DNA from: Campylobacter hyointestinalis subsp. hyointestinalis
GTDB lineage: Bacteria > Campylobacterota > Campylobacteria > Campylobacterales > Campylobacteraceae
Assembly: GCF_013372145.1 (NCBI RefSeq)
Contig: NZ_CP053827.1
Location: 1 to 64,000, forward strand
Direction of reading: 5' to 3'
DNA: 64,000 bases
Shown: positions 20,869 to 28,799 of the stretch, piece after piece
Numbering within the stretch: position 1 is the first letter of the stretch
Layout of the letters: each line of letters begins with the position of its first letter
Translations under genes and position numbers: made by a program
Notes under the pieces: model-generated
Told to the model about the DNA's origin: nothing
Databases searched by the model: none
The model's input: the letters and a program-made list of their open reading frames with translations, nothing else

Positions 20869-23129
20869 GTAAAATAATTATCATCTCAAATACTTCTTGG
20901 AGTATATATAACTTTCGTTTCAATTTGGCTACGGCTCTTATAGATAATGGCTATGAAGTCGCAATAGTCGCACCAAAAGATAGATACACAAGTAAATTAA
21001 ATCAAAAGTTTAATGTATATAATGTAGATATTGATTCTAATGGTATCAATCCGATAAAAGATATTAAAACTATTTTTGAATTATATAAATTATATAAACA
21101 GCTAAAACCAGATATTGTTCTTAACTTTACAATCAAGCCAAATATTTATAGCTCCTTGATTTGTAGATATCTAAAAATTCCTTGTATATCAAATATCACC
21201 GGACTAGGAACGATTTTTATAAAACAAAATTTCATTACGAAAATTGCAAAGTTTTTATATAAAATAGCCTTGAATAAAAACAAATCAATATTTTTTCAAA
21301 ATGATGATGATAAAAAACTATTTCTAAAATATAATTTGATAAGTCAGAAAAATAACATAGATGTTCTTCCTGGAAGTGGAGTGGATCTTGATAAATTTAA
21401 GCCAAGCCCAAAAGTAGATAATGATAAATTTATCTTTTTATTTATCGGACGGCTCATAAGAGACAAAGGAATATCTGAGCTTATAGAAGCTAGTATTATG
21501 CTTGGTGCGAAGTATGATAATTTTAAAATTTGGTTGCTAGGCGAGCTTGGAGTGCAAAACAATACGGCAATCTCACAAGATGAGTTAAACGGGTGGCTAA
21601 AAAACGATTTTATAGAGTATTTGGGTACCACTGATAACGTTGCTGATATAATAGCTAAGAGCGATTGCGTTGTTTTGCCATCATATAGGGAGGGTACGCC
21701 AAGAAGTTTGCTAGAAGCTGCTGCTATGGCAAAACCGATCATAACTACAAATACTGTAGGCTGTAGAGATGTAGTGAGCGATGGTATAAATGGACTCTTA
21801 TGTGAAGTTGCAAATGCAAAAGACCTAGCGGGTAAAATGGAAAAAATGCTAAATTCATCTACTGAACAACAAAGGTTATGGGGGGGGATAGGACGAGAAA
21901 AAATCATACAAAAATATGATGAAAAATTTATAATTTATAAGTATTTGCTCCATATAAAAAATATACAAAATTACAATTTGGAAAATTATAAAATGAAAAA
22001 AGCAGCTTTTTTAATAAATTCTTTAGAGGGCGGTGGAGCCGAGCGAGTAGTAAGCACGATTTTAAATAATTTTGTAGAAAAATATGAATGCTATTTGATA
22101 TTGATGCAAAGCGGCATATTTTATGAGCTGGATAAAAGAATAAATATCATATATTTGGATAAATCGGAAAATAGTTTAGGATTGTTTAAATTTCTAAAAT
22201 TGCCAATTTTGGCTTATAAGTTAGCAAGGATTATTAAAAAATATAAATTTGAACATATAGTTAGTTTTTTATATAGAGCAAATTATATAAATGTATTATC
22301 AAATTTGTTTGTTAAACATAAAACTATTATAAACGAATGCTCTATGCCATCTATGAGATGTAAAAACGGAGGAAGACTGAACGGTATGATAAACAAATTT
22401 TTGATTAAAATGCTATATCCGAAAGCGGATTGGTGTTTATCAAATTCTTATGTAAATATGATGGATTTAAAAAATAATTTTGATGTAAATAAAATAGGAT
22501 ATATCTATAATCCACTCAACATAGGCATGATTGAAAAATTATCAAAAAATAGTATCCAAATTCATAAAACAAGATTTACGTTTGTTACGGTTGGTAGACT
22601 GATCGAAAGTAAAAATCACAAATTGATCATTGAAGCCATAAGAGACTTTAATGCCGATCTGTGGATAATAGGAGATGGCCGTTTAAAACAAGAGCTTCAA
22701 AGTTTTATCAAAAGTTGCGATTTAAATGACAAAGTCCATCTACTTGGCAGTAAAGAAAACCCTTTTAGTTTTTTATCAAAAGCAGATTGCTTTATATTTG
22801 GCTCAAATTATGAAGGCTTTCCAAATGTTTTAGTTGAAGCTTTGGCTTGTGGTTTGCCTATTATTTCTACTGATTGTCAAAGTGGCCCAAGGGAACTTTT
22901 GTCACCAAGTAGCGATGTAAATTTTTACCTAAAAGATAAAATAGAGTTAGCACAGTATGGTATTTTAATCCCTATAAAAAATATAGAAAAAATGAAAGAA
23001 GCCATAAAATCAATAATGAATGATGATGTGTTGAGACAAAGCTATAAAGAAAAAGCAAGACAAAGAGCAAATGATTTTAGAGTAGAAAAAAGCATTAAAT
23101 TATATGAAGAAATAATATTTTTTAATTAG
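20865..23129 (+). CDS. Two-domain GT4 glycosyltransferase fusion (PglA-like + PglJ/PglH-like)
   Basis: The 754-residue protein contains two complete GT-B glycosyltransferases. Residues 1-376 resemble PglA/WbpT-type enzymes, with the N-terminus IIIISNTSWSIYNFRFN and the EX7E pair at Glu276/Glu284 (EGTPRSLLE). Residues 377-754 start with MKKAAFLINSLEGGGAERV, as PglJ/PglH-type enzymes do, and carry Glu650/Glu658 (EGFPNVLVE). The join contains a G8 tract (21880-21887), and the second domain begins at an ATG (21993) with a GGAAAA sequence upstream. The start is TTG at 20865, overlapping the epsG-like stop, behind GGAG. The sugars transferred are unknown. Confidence 0.85.
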   Translation: MSKIIIISNTSWSIYNFRFNLATALIDNGYEVAIVAPKDRYTSKLNQKFNVYNVDIDSNGINPIKDIKTIFELYKLYKQLKPDIVLNFTIKPNIYSSLICRYLKIPCISNITGLGTIFIKQNFITKIAKFLYKIALNKNKSIFFQNDDDKKLFLKYNLISQKNNIDVLPGSGVDLDKFKPSPKVDNDKFIFLFIGRLIRDKGISELIEASIMLGAKYDNFKIWLLGELGVQNNTAISQDELNGWLKNDFIEYLGTTDNVADIIAKSDCVVLPSYREGTPRSLLEAAAMAKPIITTNTVGCRDVVSDGINGLLCEVANAKDLAGKMEKMLNSSTEQQRLWGGIGREKIIQKYDEKFIIYKYLLHIKNIQNYNLENYKMKKAAFLINSLEGGGAERVVSTILNNFVEKYECYLILMQSGIFYELDKRINIIYLDKSENSLGLFKFLKLPILAYKLARIIKKYKFEHIVSFLYRANYINVLSNLFVKHKTIINECSMPSMRCKNGGRLNGMINKFLIKMLYPKADWCLSNSYVNMMDLKNNFDVNKIGYIYNPLNIGMIEKLSKNSIQIHKTRFTFVTVGRLIESKNHKLIIEAIRDFNADLWIIGDGRLKQELQSFIKSCDLNDKVHLLGSKENPFSFLSKADCFIFGSNYEGFPNVLVEALACGLPIISTDCQSGPRELLSPSSDVNFYLKDKIELAQYGILIPIKNIEKMKEAIKSIMNDDVLRQSYKEKARQRANDFRVEKSIKLYEEIIFFN
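21880..21887 (+). repeat. Poly-G tract (G8) at the domain junction of the fused glycosyltransferase
   Basis: Eight Gs encode WGG near the end of the first domain. Loss of one G gives an immediate TAG; gain of one gives TGA about 14 codons later. Either way the second domain is cut off from the first. Confidence 0.92.
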
Positions 23130-23170
23130 TCGATTCTAGTGGACAATTATTTCAAATCAAGCCTAAAAAG

Positions 23171-23187
23171 ATGATATTTAATATCAT
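23171..23187. other. Short inverted repeat after the fused glycosyltransferase
   Basis: ATGATAT and ATATCAT flank a 3-base loop. It lies between the glycosyltransferase stop and the -10 box of the ABC gene. It could be a weak terminator or an operator; there is no long T-run. Confidence 0.3.
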
Positions 23188-23201
23188 TAATTAAATAAAT
23201 G

Positions 23202-23207
23202 TATAAT
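23202..23207 (+). promoter_or_regulatory. -10 box of the ABC ATPase gene
   Basis: TATAAT lies 25 bases before the ATG at 23232. It falls inside the longer reading frame from 23199, which argues for the later start. Confidence 0.5.
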
Positions 23208-23231
23208 ACGGCAAATTTTTATAGAGGTTAT

Positions 23232-24191
23232 ATGAAAGAACTGCTTAAAATCACGCATCTAAGTAAAAAATTTGGAAATTTGACCGTGCTAGATGATCTG
23301 AATTTATCTTTAAATGCTGGAGAAATTCTGACTGTTTTAGGACAAAGCGGCTGTGGAAAATCCACTTTGCTTAGGATAATAGCGAACATAGAAACGCCGA
23401 CTTGCGGCGATATAGAGATATCTGGGGATATCGTTTGTAAAAACGGAGCTTGTATCAAGGGTCAAAAAGTCGGAATGATGTTCCAAAACTACGCTTTATT
23501 TCCTCATCTAAACGTTTCTCAAAATATCGCATTTGCATTGCATCAACTCCCAAAAAATGAGCGACAAAAAAGAGTTACTCAGCTACTAAATAAATTTCAT
23601 ATCGCAGAGCTAAAAGATAAAATGATAGATGAGATCAGCGGGGGACAGGCTCAAAGGGTGGCTTTTGCAAGGGCTGTTGCAAACAAAGAAAATCTTTTAC
23701 TTCTTGATGAGCCTTTTGCAAATTTAGACTCGCACTTAAAAAACGTGCTTAGAAATGAGCTAAAAATGATGATAAAGCAAAACGGCATAACTGCTATAAT
23801 GGTAACTCACGATAAATTTGACGCATTTTTGCTCAGCGACAAGATAGCTCTCATCGACGGCGGAAAGATAGTGGCTTTTGGGACGCCAAAGGAGCTGTAT
23901 TTTAAACCAAAAACCGAGAAGATCGCTAGATTTTTAGGCGATATAAACGTTATAGATAGGTCGTTAGCTAAAGTTTTGCCGACTAAATTTCAAAGCTGGC
24001 TAGAGACGAAAAACTTTATGTTTCGCCCAGAAGAGATTGTAGGTGGCGATGAGTTTGAAGCAAAGGTGACAAACTCACAGTTTCTGGGTGCAAATTATCG
24101 TTTAGAGCTTGATTTTATGGGGATTGAATTTCATACATTTGTGAGTTCTACTTTGAACGTTAATGATAATTTCAAATTTAGCTTGGTGTGA
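23232..24191 (+). CDS. ABC transporter ATP-binding protein (FbpC/PotA-like)
   Basis: A 319-residue importer-type ATPase. Walker A GQSGCGKST lies at 37-45, the signature ISGGQAQRVAF at about 130-140, Walker B LLLLDEPFANLD next to it, and a TOBE-like region with FRPEEI and VTNSQFLGANYRLEL forms the C-terminus. This architecture belongs to the iron(III)/spermidine/sulfate importer group. No permease or binding protein gene is adjacent, so it is an orphan here. The ATG at 23232 follows GAGG and a -10 box. It does not look like a polysaccharide gene and interrupts the locus. Confidence 0.85.
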   Translation: MKELLKITHLSKKFGNLTVLDDLNLSLNAGEILTVLGQSGCGKSTLLRIIANIETPTCGDIEISGDIVCKNGACIKGQKVGMMFQNYALFPHLNVSQNIAFALHQLPKNERQKRVTQLLNKFHIAELKDKMIDEISGGQAQRVAFARAVANKENLLLLDEPFANLDSHLKNVLRNELKMMIKQNGITAIMVTHDKFDAFLLSDKIALIDGGKIVAFGTPKELYFKPKTEKIARFLGDINVIDRSLAKVLPTKFQSWLETKNFMFRPEEIVGGDEFEAKVTNSQFLGANYRLELDFMGIEFHTFVSSTLNVNDNFKFSLV

Positions 24192-24512
24192 GATTATAAT
24201 TTTGGATTATTTTTGTATGTTAAATTTGATAAGCTTATCAGGAATTCGCTTGTATTTATAGTGTAAAGTTTATTTAACTTTGTATTTGATACAATATTGT
24301 CCAAATTTAGGATTAGTAAATTAAGTAGTTTAATACAAATTTTATCTAATTCAATAAGTAAATTAATTTATTCTGAAAGCAATAAATATAATCGATTCTA
24401 AACAAATATATTATTACTATGATTGTCTATTTAGAGTAAATTTGCGTTATTAATATCTTTGTATTTTTATTGATTTTTGTAAATAGGAAAATATAAATTT
24501 AAAAGGTTAAAA
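24192..24512. other. 321-base non-coding gap with a perfect palindrome
   Basis: No gene is visible on either strand. It is very A/T rich, with a perfect 14-bp palindrome TGATAAGCTTATCA at 24227-24240 and a TATAAT at 24387-24392 that may be the promoter for the kdnB-containing operon. No RNA gene signature was found. Confidence 0.5.
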
Positions 24513-25592
24513 ATGAATAATTCAAAAAATGTGTTGCGATATATGTTTGGAAGCGGTGCAATTTCAAATTTATCAACCATATTAAATAATATTGAGTCAG
24601 ATTCAGAGTATGTAATCTATTATATAGATGAATATTTTAAAAATAGTAGCGTATTAGATTTTTTACCTATTAAAAATATTGATGAGATATTTTTTGTACA
24701 AACCCAAAGTGAGCCAGAGACATCAAATATAGATCATTTTAGAGATATTTTAATAAGTAAAAATAAAAATAAGCCTAAAGCAATTATTGCCATCGGCGGT
24801 GGTTGTACATTGGATACGGGTAAAGCTATAGCAAATTTATTAACAAATAGTGGAAATGCCGAAGATTATCAAGGATGGGATTTAGTTAAAAATCCTGGAA
24901 TTTATAAGATTGGTATTCCTACTATTTCAGGAACTGGTGCGGAAGCCAGTAGAACTTGTGTTATGATTAATCCAAAAAATGGTTTAAAATTAGGTATGAA
25001 TAGCGATTTTACGATATATGATCAGCTTATACTAGATCCGAATTTGACAAAAAGCGTTCCTAGAAATCAGTATTTTTATACAGGAATGGATACCTATCTG
25101 CATTGTATAGAATCATTAAATGGTAGTTATAGAAATTCTATAGGAGATGCATTTTCTCATCAAGCTATCTCGCTTTGTCGAGAAGTTTTTTTAAGCGATG
25201 ATGATATGATGAGTGATAAAAATAGAGAGAAGCTTATGGTTGCATCATATCTTGGTGGTTGCGCGATAGCAAATAGTTTTGTAGGTATAGTTCATCCGTT
25301 TTCTGCTGGACTTAGCGTAGTTTTTGGTACTCATCATTGCGTAGGGAATTGTATAACAATGAATGCCATGGAAGAATTTTATCCTCAAGAATTTAAAGAA
25401 TTTATATTAATGGGAAAAAAACAAGGAATAGAAATACCGCAAGGTATAGCTATGGATCTAGATGAAAGTTTTTATAAAAAACTATATGATTCAACTATTA
25501 TTCATGAAAAACCGCTTTCAAATGCGCTTGGTGCAAATTTTAAAAATATACTGACCTACGAGAAAGTAAAAGAGATCTTTAAAAAAATGTAA
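24513..25592 (+). CDS. kdnB: KdnB-like Kdo 8-oxidase (iron-type alcohol dehydrogenase family)
   Basis: The 359-residue protein belongs to the iron-containing alcohol dehydrogenase family. The nucleotide-binding GGGCTLDTGKA is at 95-105. Probable metal ligands are Asp193 and His197 (GMDTYLHCIE), His261 (VHPFSAGLS) and His274/275. Segments such as EDYQGWDLVKNPG and PTISGTGAEASRTCVM match the Shewanella KdnB proteins, which oxidise the C8 hydroxyl of Kdo. With KdnA (27621) this gives 8-amino-3,8-dideoxy-octulosonate. The match is from memory of the family, not a search. AAGG precedes the ATG. Confidence 0.8.
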   Translation: MNNSKNVLRYMFGSGAISNLSTILNNIESDSEYVIYYIDEYFKNSSVLDFLPIKNIDEIFFVQTQSEPETSNIDHFRDILISKNKNKPKAIIAIGGGCTLDTGKAIANLLTNSGNAEDYQGWDLVKNPGIYKIGIPTISGTGAEASRTCVMINPKNGLKLGMNSDFTIYDQLILDPNLTKSVPRNQYFYTGMDTYLHCIESLNGSYRNSIGDAFSHQAISLCREVFLSDDDMMSDKNREKLMVASYLGGCAIANSFVGIVHPFSAGLSVVFGTHHCVGNCITMNAMEEFYPQEFKEFILMGKKQGIEIPQGIAMDLDESFYKKLYDSTIIHEKPLSNALGANFKNILTYEKVKEIFKKM

Positions 25593-25609
25593 AATATGAG
25601 GAGTAAATT

Positions 25610-26197
25610 ATGATGAATGAAGTGATGTGTCCGCGGACAATAAAAGATTGTTTTATTATGGATGAGCATGAGCTAAATCCAACTCCTAAGAATTTATTTT
25701 CTAAAATCTATGCTCTAATGATAAGTAGTAGATACTCTATGCCTGTATATATGAGACTGTCGCAGTATTTTTATAAAAGAAGAGAAAATAGCACTTTTTT
25801 TATTTCTAGAAAATTTTTTGCATTATTACAATCATACTTTACAAGAAAAAATCAAATAAACAATAATTTTGAAGTTAGTCCTAATTGTATGATAATGGGG
25901 GGGGGGGTAGTTTTTCATCATTCCGGGGTTTGCATTACAACAAATACTGTCATTGAAAAAGGTGTGCATATTTATAGAAATGTTACTTTTGGAGCAAAGA
26001 ATGGTAAGGCTCCATATATTAAACAAGGAGCAAAAATAGCTAGTCATTCTATTGTTTTAGGTGGAGTTATAATAGGAGAGCATAGCATTGTAGCACCTGG
26101 GAGCGTTGTTATAAATGATGTGCCTGATGGTAAGGTTGTAGCTGGAATACCGGCTAAAATATTGTGCGATGTAACTGAGATTAACTATTGTTTTTAG
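25610..26197 (+). CDS. CysE/WbbJ-type hexapeptide acyltransferase, phase-variable
   Basis: A 195-residue left-handed beta-helix acyltransferase of the serine acetyltransferase type. It has an N-terminal helical region and the catalytic VVFHHSGVCITTNTVI histidine pair. The hexapeptide repeats IYRNVTFG, IASHSIVLGGVIIGEHSIVAPGSVV and the end VAGIPAKIL follow. It probably O- or N-acetylates a sugar; its place between kdnB and kdnA suggests an octulosonate derivative, but this is inference. A G11 tract (25897-25907) encodes MGGG just before the histidines, and one G fewer gives an immediate TAG. A GAGGAG site precedes the ATG. Confidence 0.82.
   Translation: MMNEVMCPRTIKDCFIMDEHELNPTPKNLFSKIYALMISSRYSMPVYMRLSQYFYKRRENSTFFISRKFFALLQSYFTRKNQINNNFEVSPNCMIMGGGVVFHHSGVCITTNTVIEKGVHIYRNVTFGAKNGKAPYIKQGAKIASHSIVLGGVIIGEHSIVAPGSVVINDVPDGKVVAGIPAKILCDVTEINYCF
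25897..25907 (+). repeat. Poly-G tract (G11) in the acyltransferase gene
   Basis: The longest tract in the window. G10 gives ATG-GGG-GGG-GGG-TAG; G12 gives TGA about 20 codons later. The gene is ON as assembled. Confidence 0.95.
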
Positions 26198-26233
26198 CTT
26201 TTTTATTTTATAAATTTACTTGGAAGGATGAAA

Positions 26234-26872
26234 ATGGCAAAATATCATAAATATGTATTTGATTTAGAAAATAGAAAATTTATCGGTGATTTTGAAACAA
26301 TGTATCAAAATGAATTTAAAGAAAACTTTGATTCGTGGCATCAAGATGATACTAGGCAACTTCAGAGAAAAATAGATTTGGCAATTTTAGAAGATTATTG
26401 TTTTGATAAAATAGTAGATATAGGTTGTGGAAAAGGTAGCCTTACCCATATTCTAAAGAAGAAAAATAATTATGTTTTGGGTGTTGATATTTCTAAAACC
26501 GCTATAAATATTGCGCAAGAAAAATTTCCAGATATTGATTTTATATGTACTGATGTAAATGAAATTCAAAATTTTGCTGCTTTAATTGAAAAAATGGGGG
26601 GGGTAGTAGATCTTGTTTTTACAAGTGAAGTATTTTCATATATTGCGAATTGGAAAGAATTGCTTAAATTAATTTCTAATATTAGTGAATATTTTATGAT
26701 AAGCCTTTATATACCAGAAAATCCAATTGGATTTATAAAAGATGAAAAAGAGTTAGTAGAAGAAATTGCGAATAATTTTGAAATTATAGAATATATTAGT
26801 TTGAAAAAAACAAATTTTGTCATAGTTTTTGCAAAAAATAAAAATAAACCCATGGAAGGAATTTATGAATGA
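26234..26872 (+). CDS. Class I SAM-dependent methyltransferase, phase-variable
   Basis: A 212-residue protein with the SAM-binding motif VDIGCGKGSL near residue 60, the acidic VLGVDIS strand, and a motif IV-like LVFTSEVFSYI. A G8 tract (26596-26603) encodes MGG just before motif IV. The frame opens at 26228, but GGAAGG lies directly against that ATG; the ATG at 26234 has proper spacing. It ends overlapping the next methyltransferase by 4 bases. Target unknown; probably a modified sugar of this locus. Confidence 0.8.
   Translation: MAKYHKYVFDLENRKFIGDFETMYQNEFKENFDSWHQDDTRQLQRKIDLAILEDYCFDKIVDIGCGKGSLTHILKKKNNYVLGVDISKTAINIAQEKFPDIDFICTDVNEIQNFAALIEKMGGVVDLVFTSEVFSYIANWKELLKLISNISEYFMISLYIPENPIGFIKDEKELVEEIANNFEIIEYISLKKTNFVIVFAKNKNKPMEGIYE
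26596..26603 (+). repeat. Poly-G tract (G8) in a methyltransferase gene
   Basis: G7 would give ATG-GGG-GGG-TAG at once; G9 gives TGA within about 12 codons. ON as assembled. Confidence 0.9.
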
Positions 26873-27618
26873 AAAAAGTAGAATTTTGGATTAGTGATGA
26901 AGAAAGAAATAATTTATATAGTTCTCAATATTGGAATAATATAGAAGAAGAAAAGAAAAAAGCTTTTTGGATAGACGATCCAAAAAGTTGTAAAGTTGAA
27001 CAGTATTTGATAAAAATGAAATTAAAGCAAGAATTTGAAACAGCTTTAAAACAAGTAGAAATTTCAGGTAGAATTTTAGATGTAGCAGCTGGCGTTTGTT
27101 GGACATCTGCTTTATTGTCAAAATATGAAGCTGTAAAAGAAATAGATGCAATAGATTTTTCGCTACATAGAATAGATAAGTTGGCACCACTTGTAGTGGA
27201 ATCGTTGAATGGCAATAAAAATAAAATTAATAGAATTATTGGAAATTTTTACAATATACATAAAAATAACGAACATTATGATATGATTATTTTATCACAA
27301 GCTTATCATCATGCCCAATATCCACTAAAATTATTTCATGAATGCGATAGAGTTTTGAAACGGGGGGGGGTTATTGTGATTATTGGAGAACATATAATAA
27401 CCAAACAAAGAATACTTCGTAGAATTGTTAAAAATCTACTTAATTTTAAAATCAAATTTGATTTATTTAAAGAATTCTACAGTCATGATGACCCGCTTGG
27501 CGATCATTATTACACATTAAATGATTATAAATTTACATTTTATTCATATGGTTATGACTATGAAATGCCAAAAGCAGAAATTAAGAATTCATCAATATTT
27601 ATTGCGAGGAAAATATAG
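26869..27618 (+). CDS. Class I SAM-dependent methyltransferase, phase-variable
   Basis: A 249-residue methyltransferase. The SAM motif is ILDVAAGVCWTSALL near residue 65, motif IV is MIILSQAYHHAQYP, and the post-motif LKRGGVIVIIGEH is encoded partly by a G9 tract (27362-27370). It overlaps the previous gene by 4 bases and is followed directly by kdnA. Two adjacent, independently switchable methyltransferases suggest alternative or sequential O-/N-methylation of the octulosonate product; this is inference from context. Confidence 0.8.
   Translation: MKKVEFWISDEERNNLYSSQYWNNIEEEKKKAFWIDDPKSCKVEQYLIKMKLKQEFETALKQVEISGRILDVAAGVCWTSALLSKYEAVKEIDAIDFSLHRIDKLAPLVVESLNGNKNKINRIIGNFYNIHKNNEHYDMIILSQAYHHAQYPLKLFHECDRVLKRGGVIVIIGEHIITKQRILRRIVKNLLNFKIKFDLFKEFYSHDDPLGDHYYTLNDYKFTFYSYGYDYEMPKAEIKNSSIFIARKI
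27362..27370 (+). repeat. Poly-G tract (G9) in a methyltransferase gene
   Basis: Encodes the Arg-Gly-Gly-Val of the LKRGGV motif. G8 gives TGA four codons on; G10 gives TAG about 20 codons on. ON as assembled. Confidence 0.92.
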
Positions 27619-27620
27619 AA

Positions 27621-28799
27621 ATGGAATTTAAAATAAATTTTAGCGGAACAGGACATAGATATACAAAAGAAGAAATTGATACAGTAGTAGAAGCTATGCA
27701 AAATGCAGATCCACTTACTCAGGGGTACTATAGAAATGAATTTGAAAGTGCGTTTTGTAAATATAATGGCAACAAATTTGCATTTAGTGTTTGTAATGCT
27801 ACGGCCGCTCTTGAGCTTGCTGCTCAATTATGCTTGTTTAAAGAAAATGATGAGATTATTGCTCCTGCGCATACATTTACATCAAGCGTGTATCCATTTT
27901 TAAAAAAAGGTGCCAAAGTTATTTGGGCTGATATAGATTTGGATTCTAGAGTTGTTACATTGGAAAATATAAAAAAATGTATTACTAAAAATACAAAAGC
28001 CATAATTGTTGTCCATCTATATGGGTTTATTGCCCCAGATATCAAACGAATTTCTGATTTTGCTAGAGAGAATAATATTTTATTAATAGAAGATGTGGCT
28101 CAAGCTATGGGAACCCAAATGGATGGAGCAAAAGCCGGTAGTTTTGGTGATTTTGGTATATTTTCATTTCATTCGCATAAAAATATTTCCACTCTTGGAG
28201 AAGGTGGAATGCTGACTGTAAAAGAAAAAAAATATGCAGATATTATTCCTATGTTACGCCATAATGGACATTGTGATTTTAAATATGCAAGAGAGCATTA
28301 TTGGCAACCTGCTATGGGCGATATTGATTTGCCAAATTTGGGCGGTATAAATTTAATGCCGAATAATTATTGCCTTGGCGAAGTTGAATGCGCATTAGGA
28401 ATTAAACTTCTTGATAGAATTGATGAGATGAATAAACAAAAAAGAGATAGAGCTATCAAATTTATTGATGAATTAAAATCATACAAAGATCTAGTATTTC
28501 ACAGAATAAATGACGAAAGACATAATTATCATTTGTTGGTTGCTTATGTAAAGAATTCAAAAAGAGATGAGATAATGAAGAAACTTGTTTATGATAAAAA
28601 GATTAAATGCGTCGTTCAATATTATCCGTTAAATAGATATCCTCTTTATAAAAAATTAGGTTTTGGTAGAGCTGACTGCCCAAATACCGATGAGTTTTTT
28701 GATAATATGATTTCATTTCCATTTCAGCATTGGATGAGCGATGAAGACTTTAATTATATGATTAGGTCTATAAAAGAAGTTATGGAAGAGATGTATTAA
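27621..28799 (+). CDS. kdnA: KdnA-like 8-amino-3,8-dideoxy-octulosonate aminotransferase (DegT family)
   Basis: A 392-residue PLP-dependent sugar aminotransferase. The PLP lysine is Lys187 in FSFHSHKNISTLGEGG, with Asp158 in IEDVAQA. Segments INFSGTGHRY at the start, LRHNGHC, NNYCLGEVECALG and FFDNMISFPFQHWMS match Shewanella KdnA, which aminates the 8-aldehyde made by KdnB to give Kdo8N. It is separated from kdnB by an acyltransferase and two methyltransferases, all switchable. GAGG precedes the ATG. Assignment is by remembered family pattern. Confidence 0.82.
   Translation: MEFKINFSGTGHRYTKEEIDTVVEAMQNADPLTQGYYRNEFESAFCKYNGNKFAFSVCNATAALELAAQLCLFKENDEIIAPAHTFTSSVYPFLKKGAKVIWADIDLDSRVVTLENIKKCITKNTKAIIVVHLYGFIAPDIKRISDFARENNILLIEDVAQAMGTQMDGAKAGSFGDFGIFSFHSHKNISTLGEGGMLTVKEKKYADIIPMLRHNGHCDFKYAREHYWQPAMGDIDLPNLGGINLMPNNYCLGEVECALGIKLLDRIDEMNKQKRDRAIKFIDELKSYKDLVFHRINDERHNYHLLVAYVKNSKRDEIMKKLVYDKKIKCVVQYYPLNRYPLYKKLGFGRADCPNTDEFFDNMISFPFQHWMSDEDFNYMIRSIKEVMEEMY

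Noticed and set aside
21344-21907. A 187-codon minus-strand frame inside the fused glycosyltransferase
   Set aside because: Shadow of a clear GT4 domain; its end falls on the poly-G tract read as poly-C.
20865-23129. General protein N-glycosylation (pgl) locus
   Set aside because: Although the glycosyltransferase domains resemble PglA and PglJ/PglH, no PglB, PglK, PglD/E/F set is present, so the locus is better read as LPS/polysaccharide synthesis.
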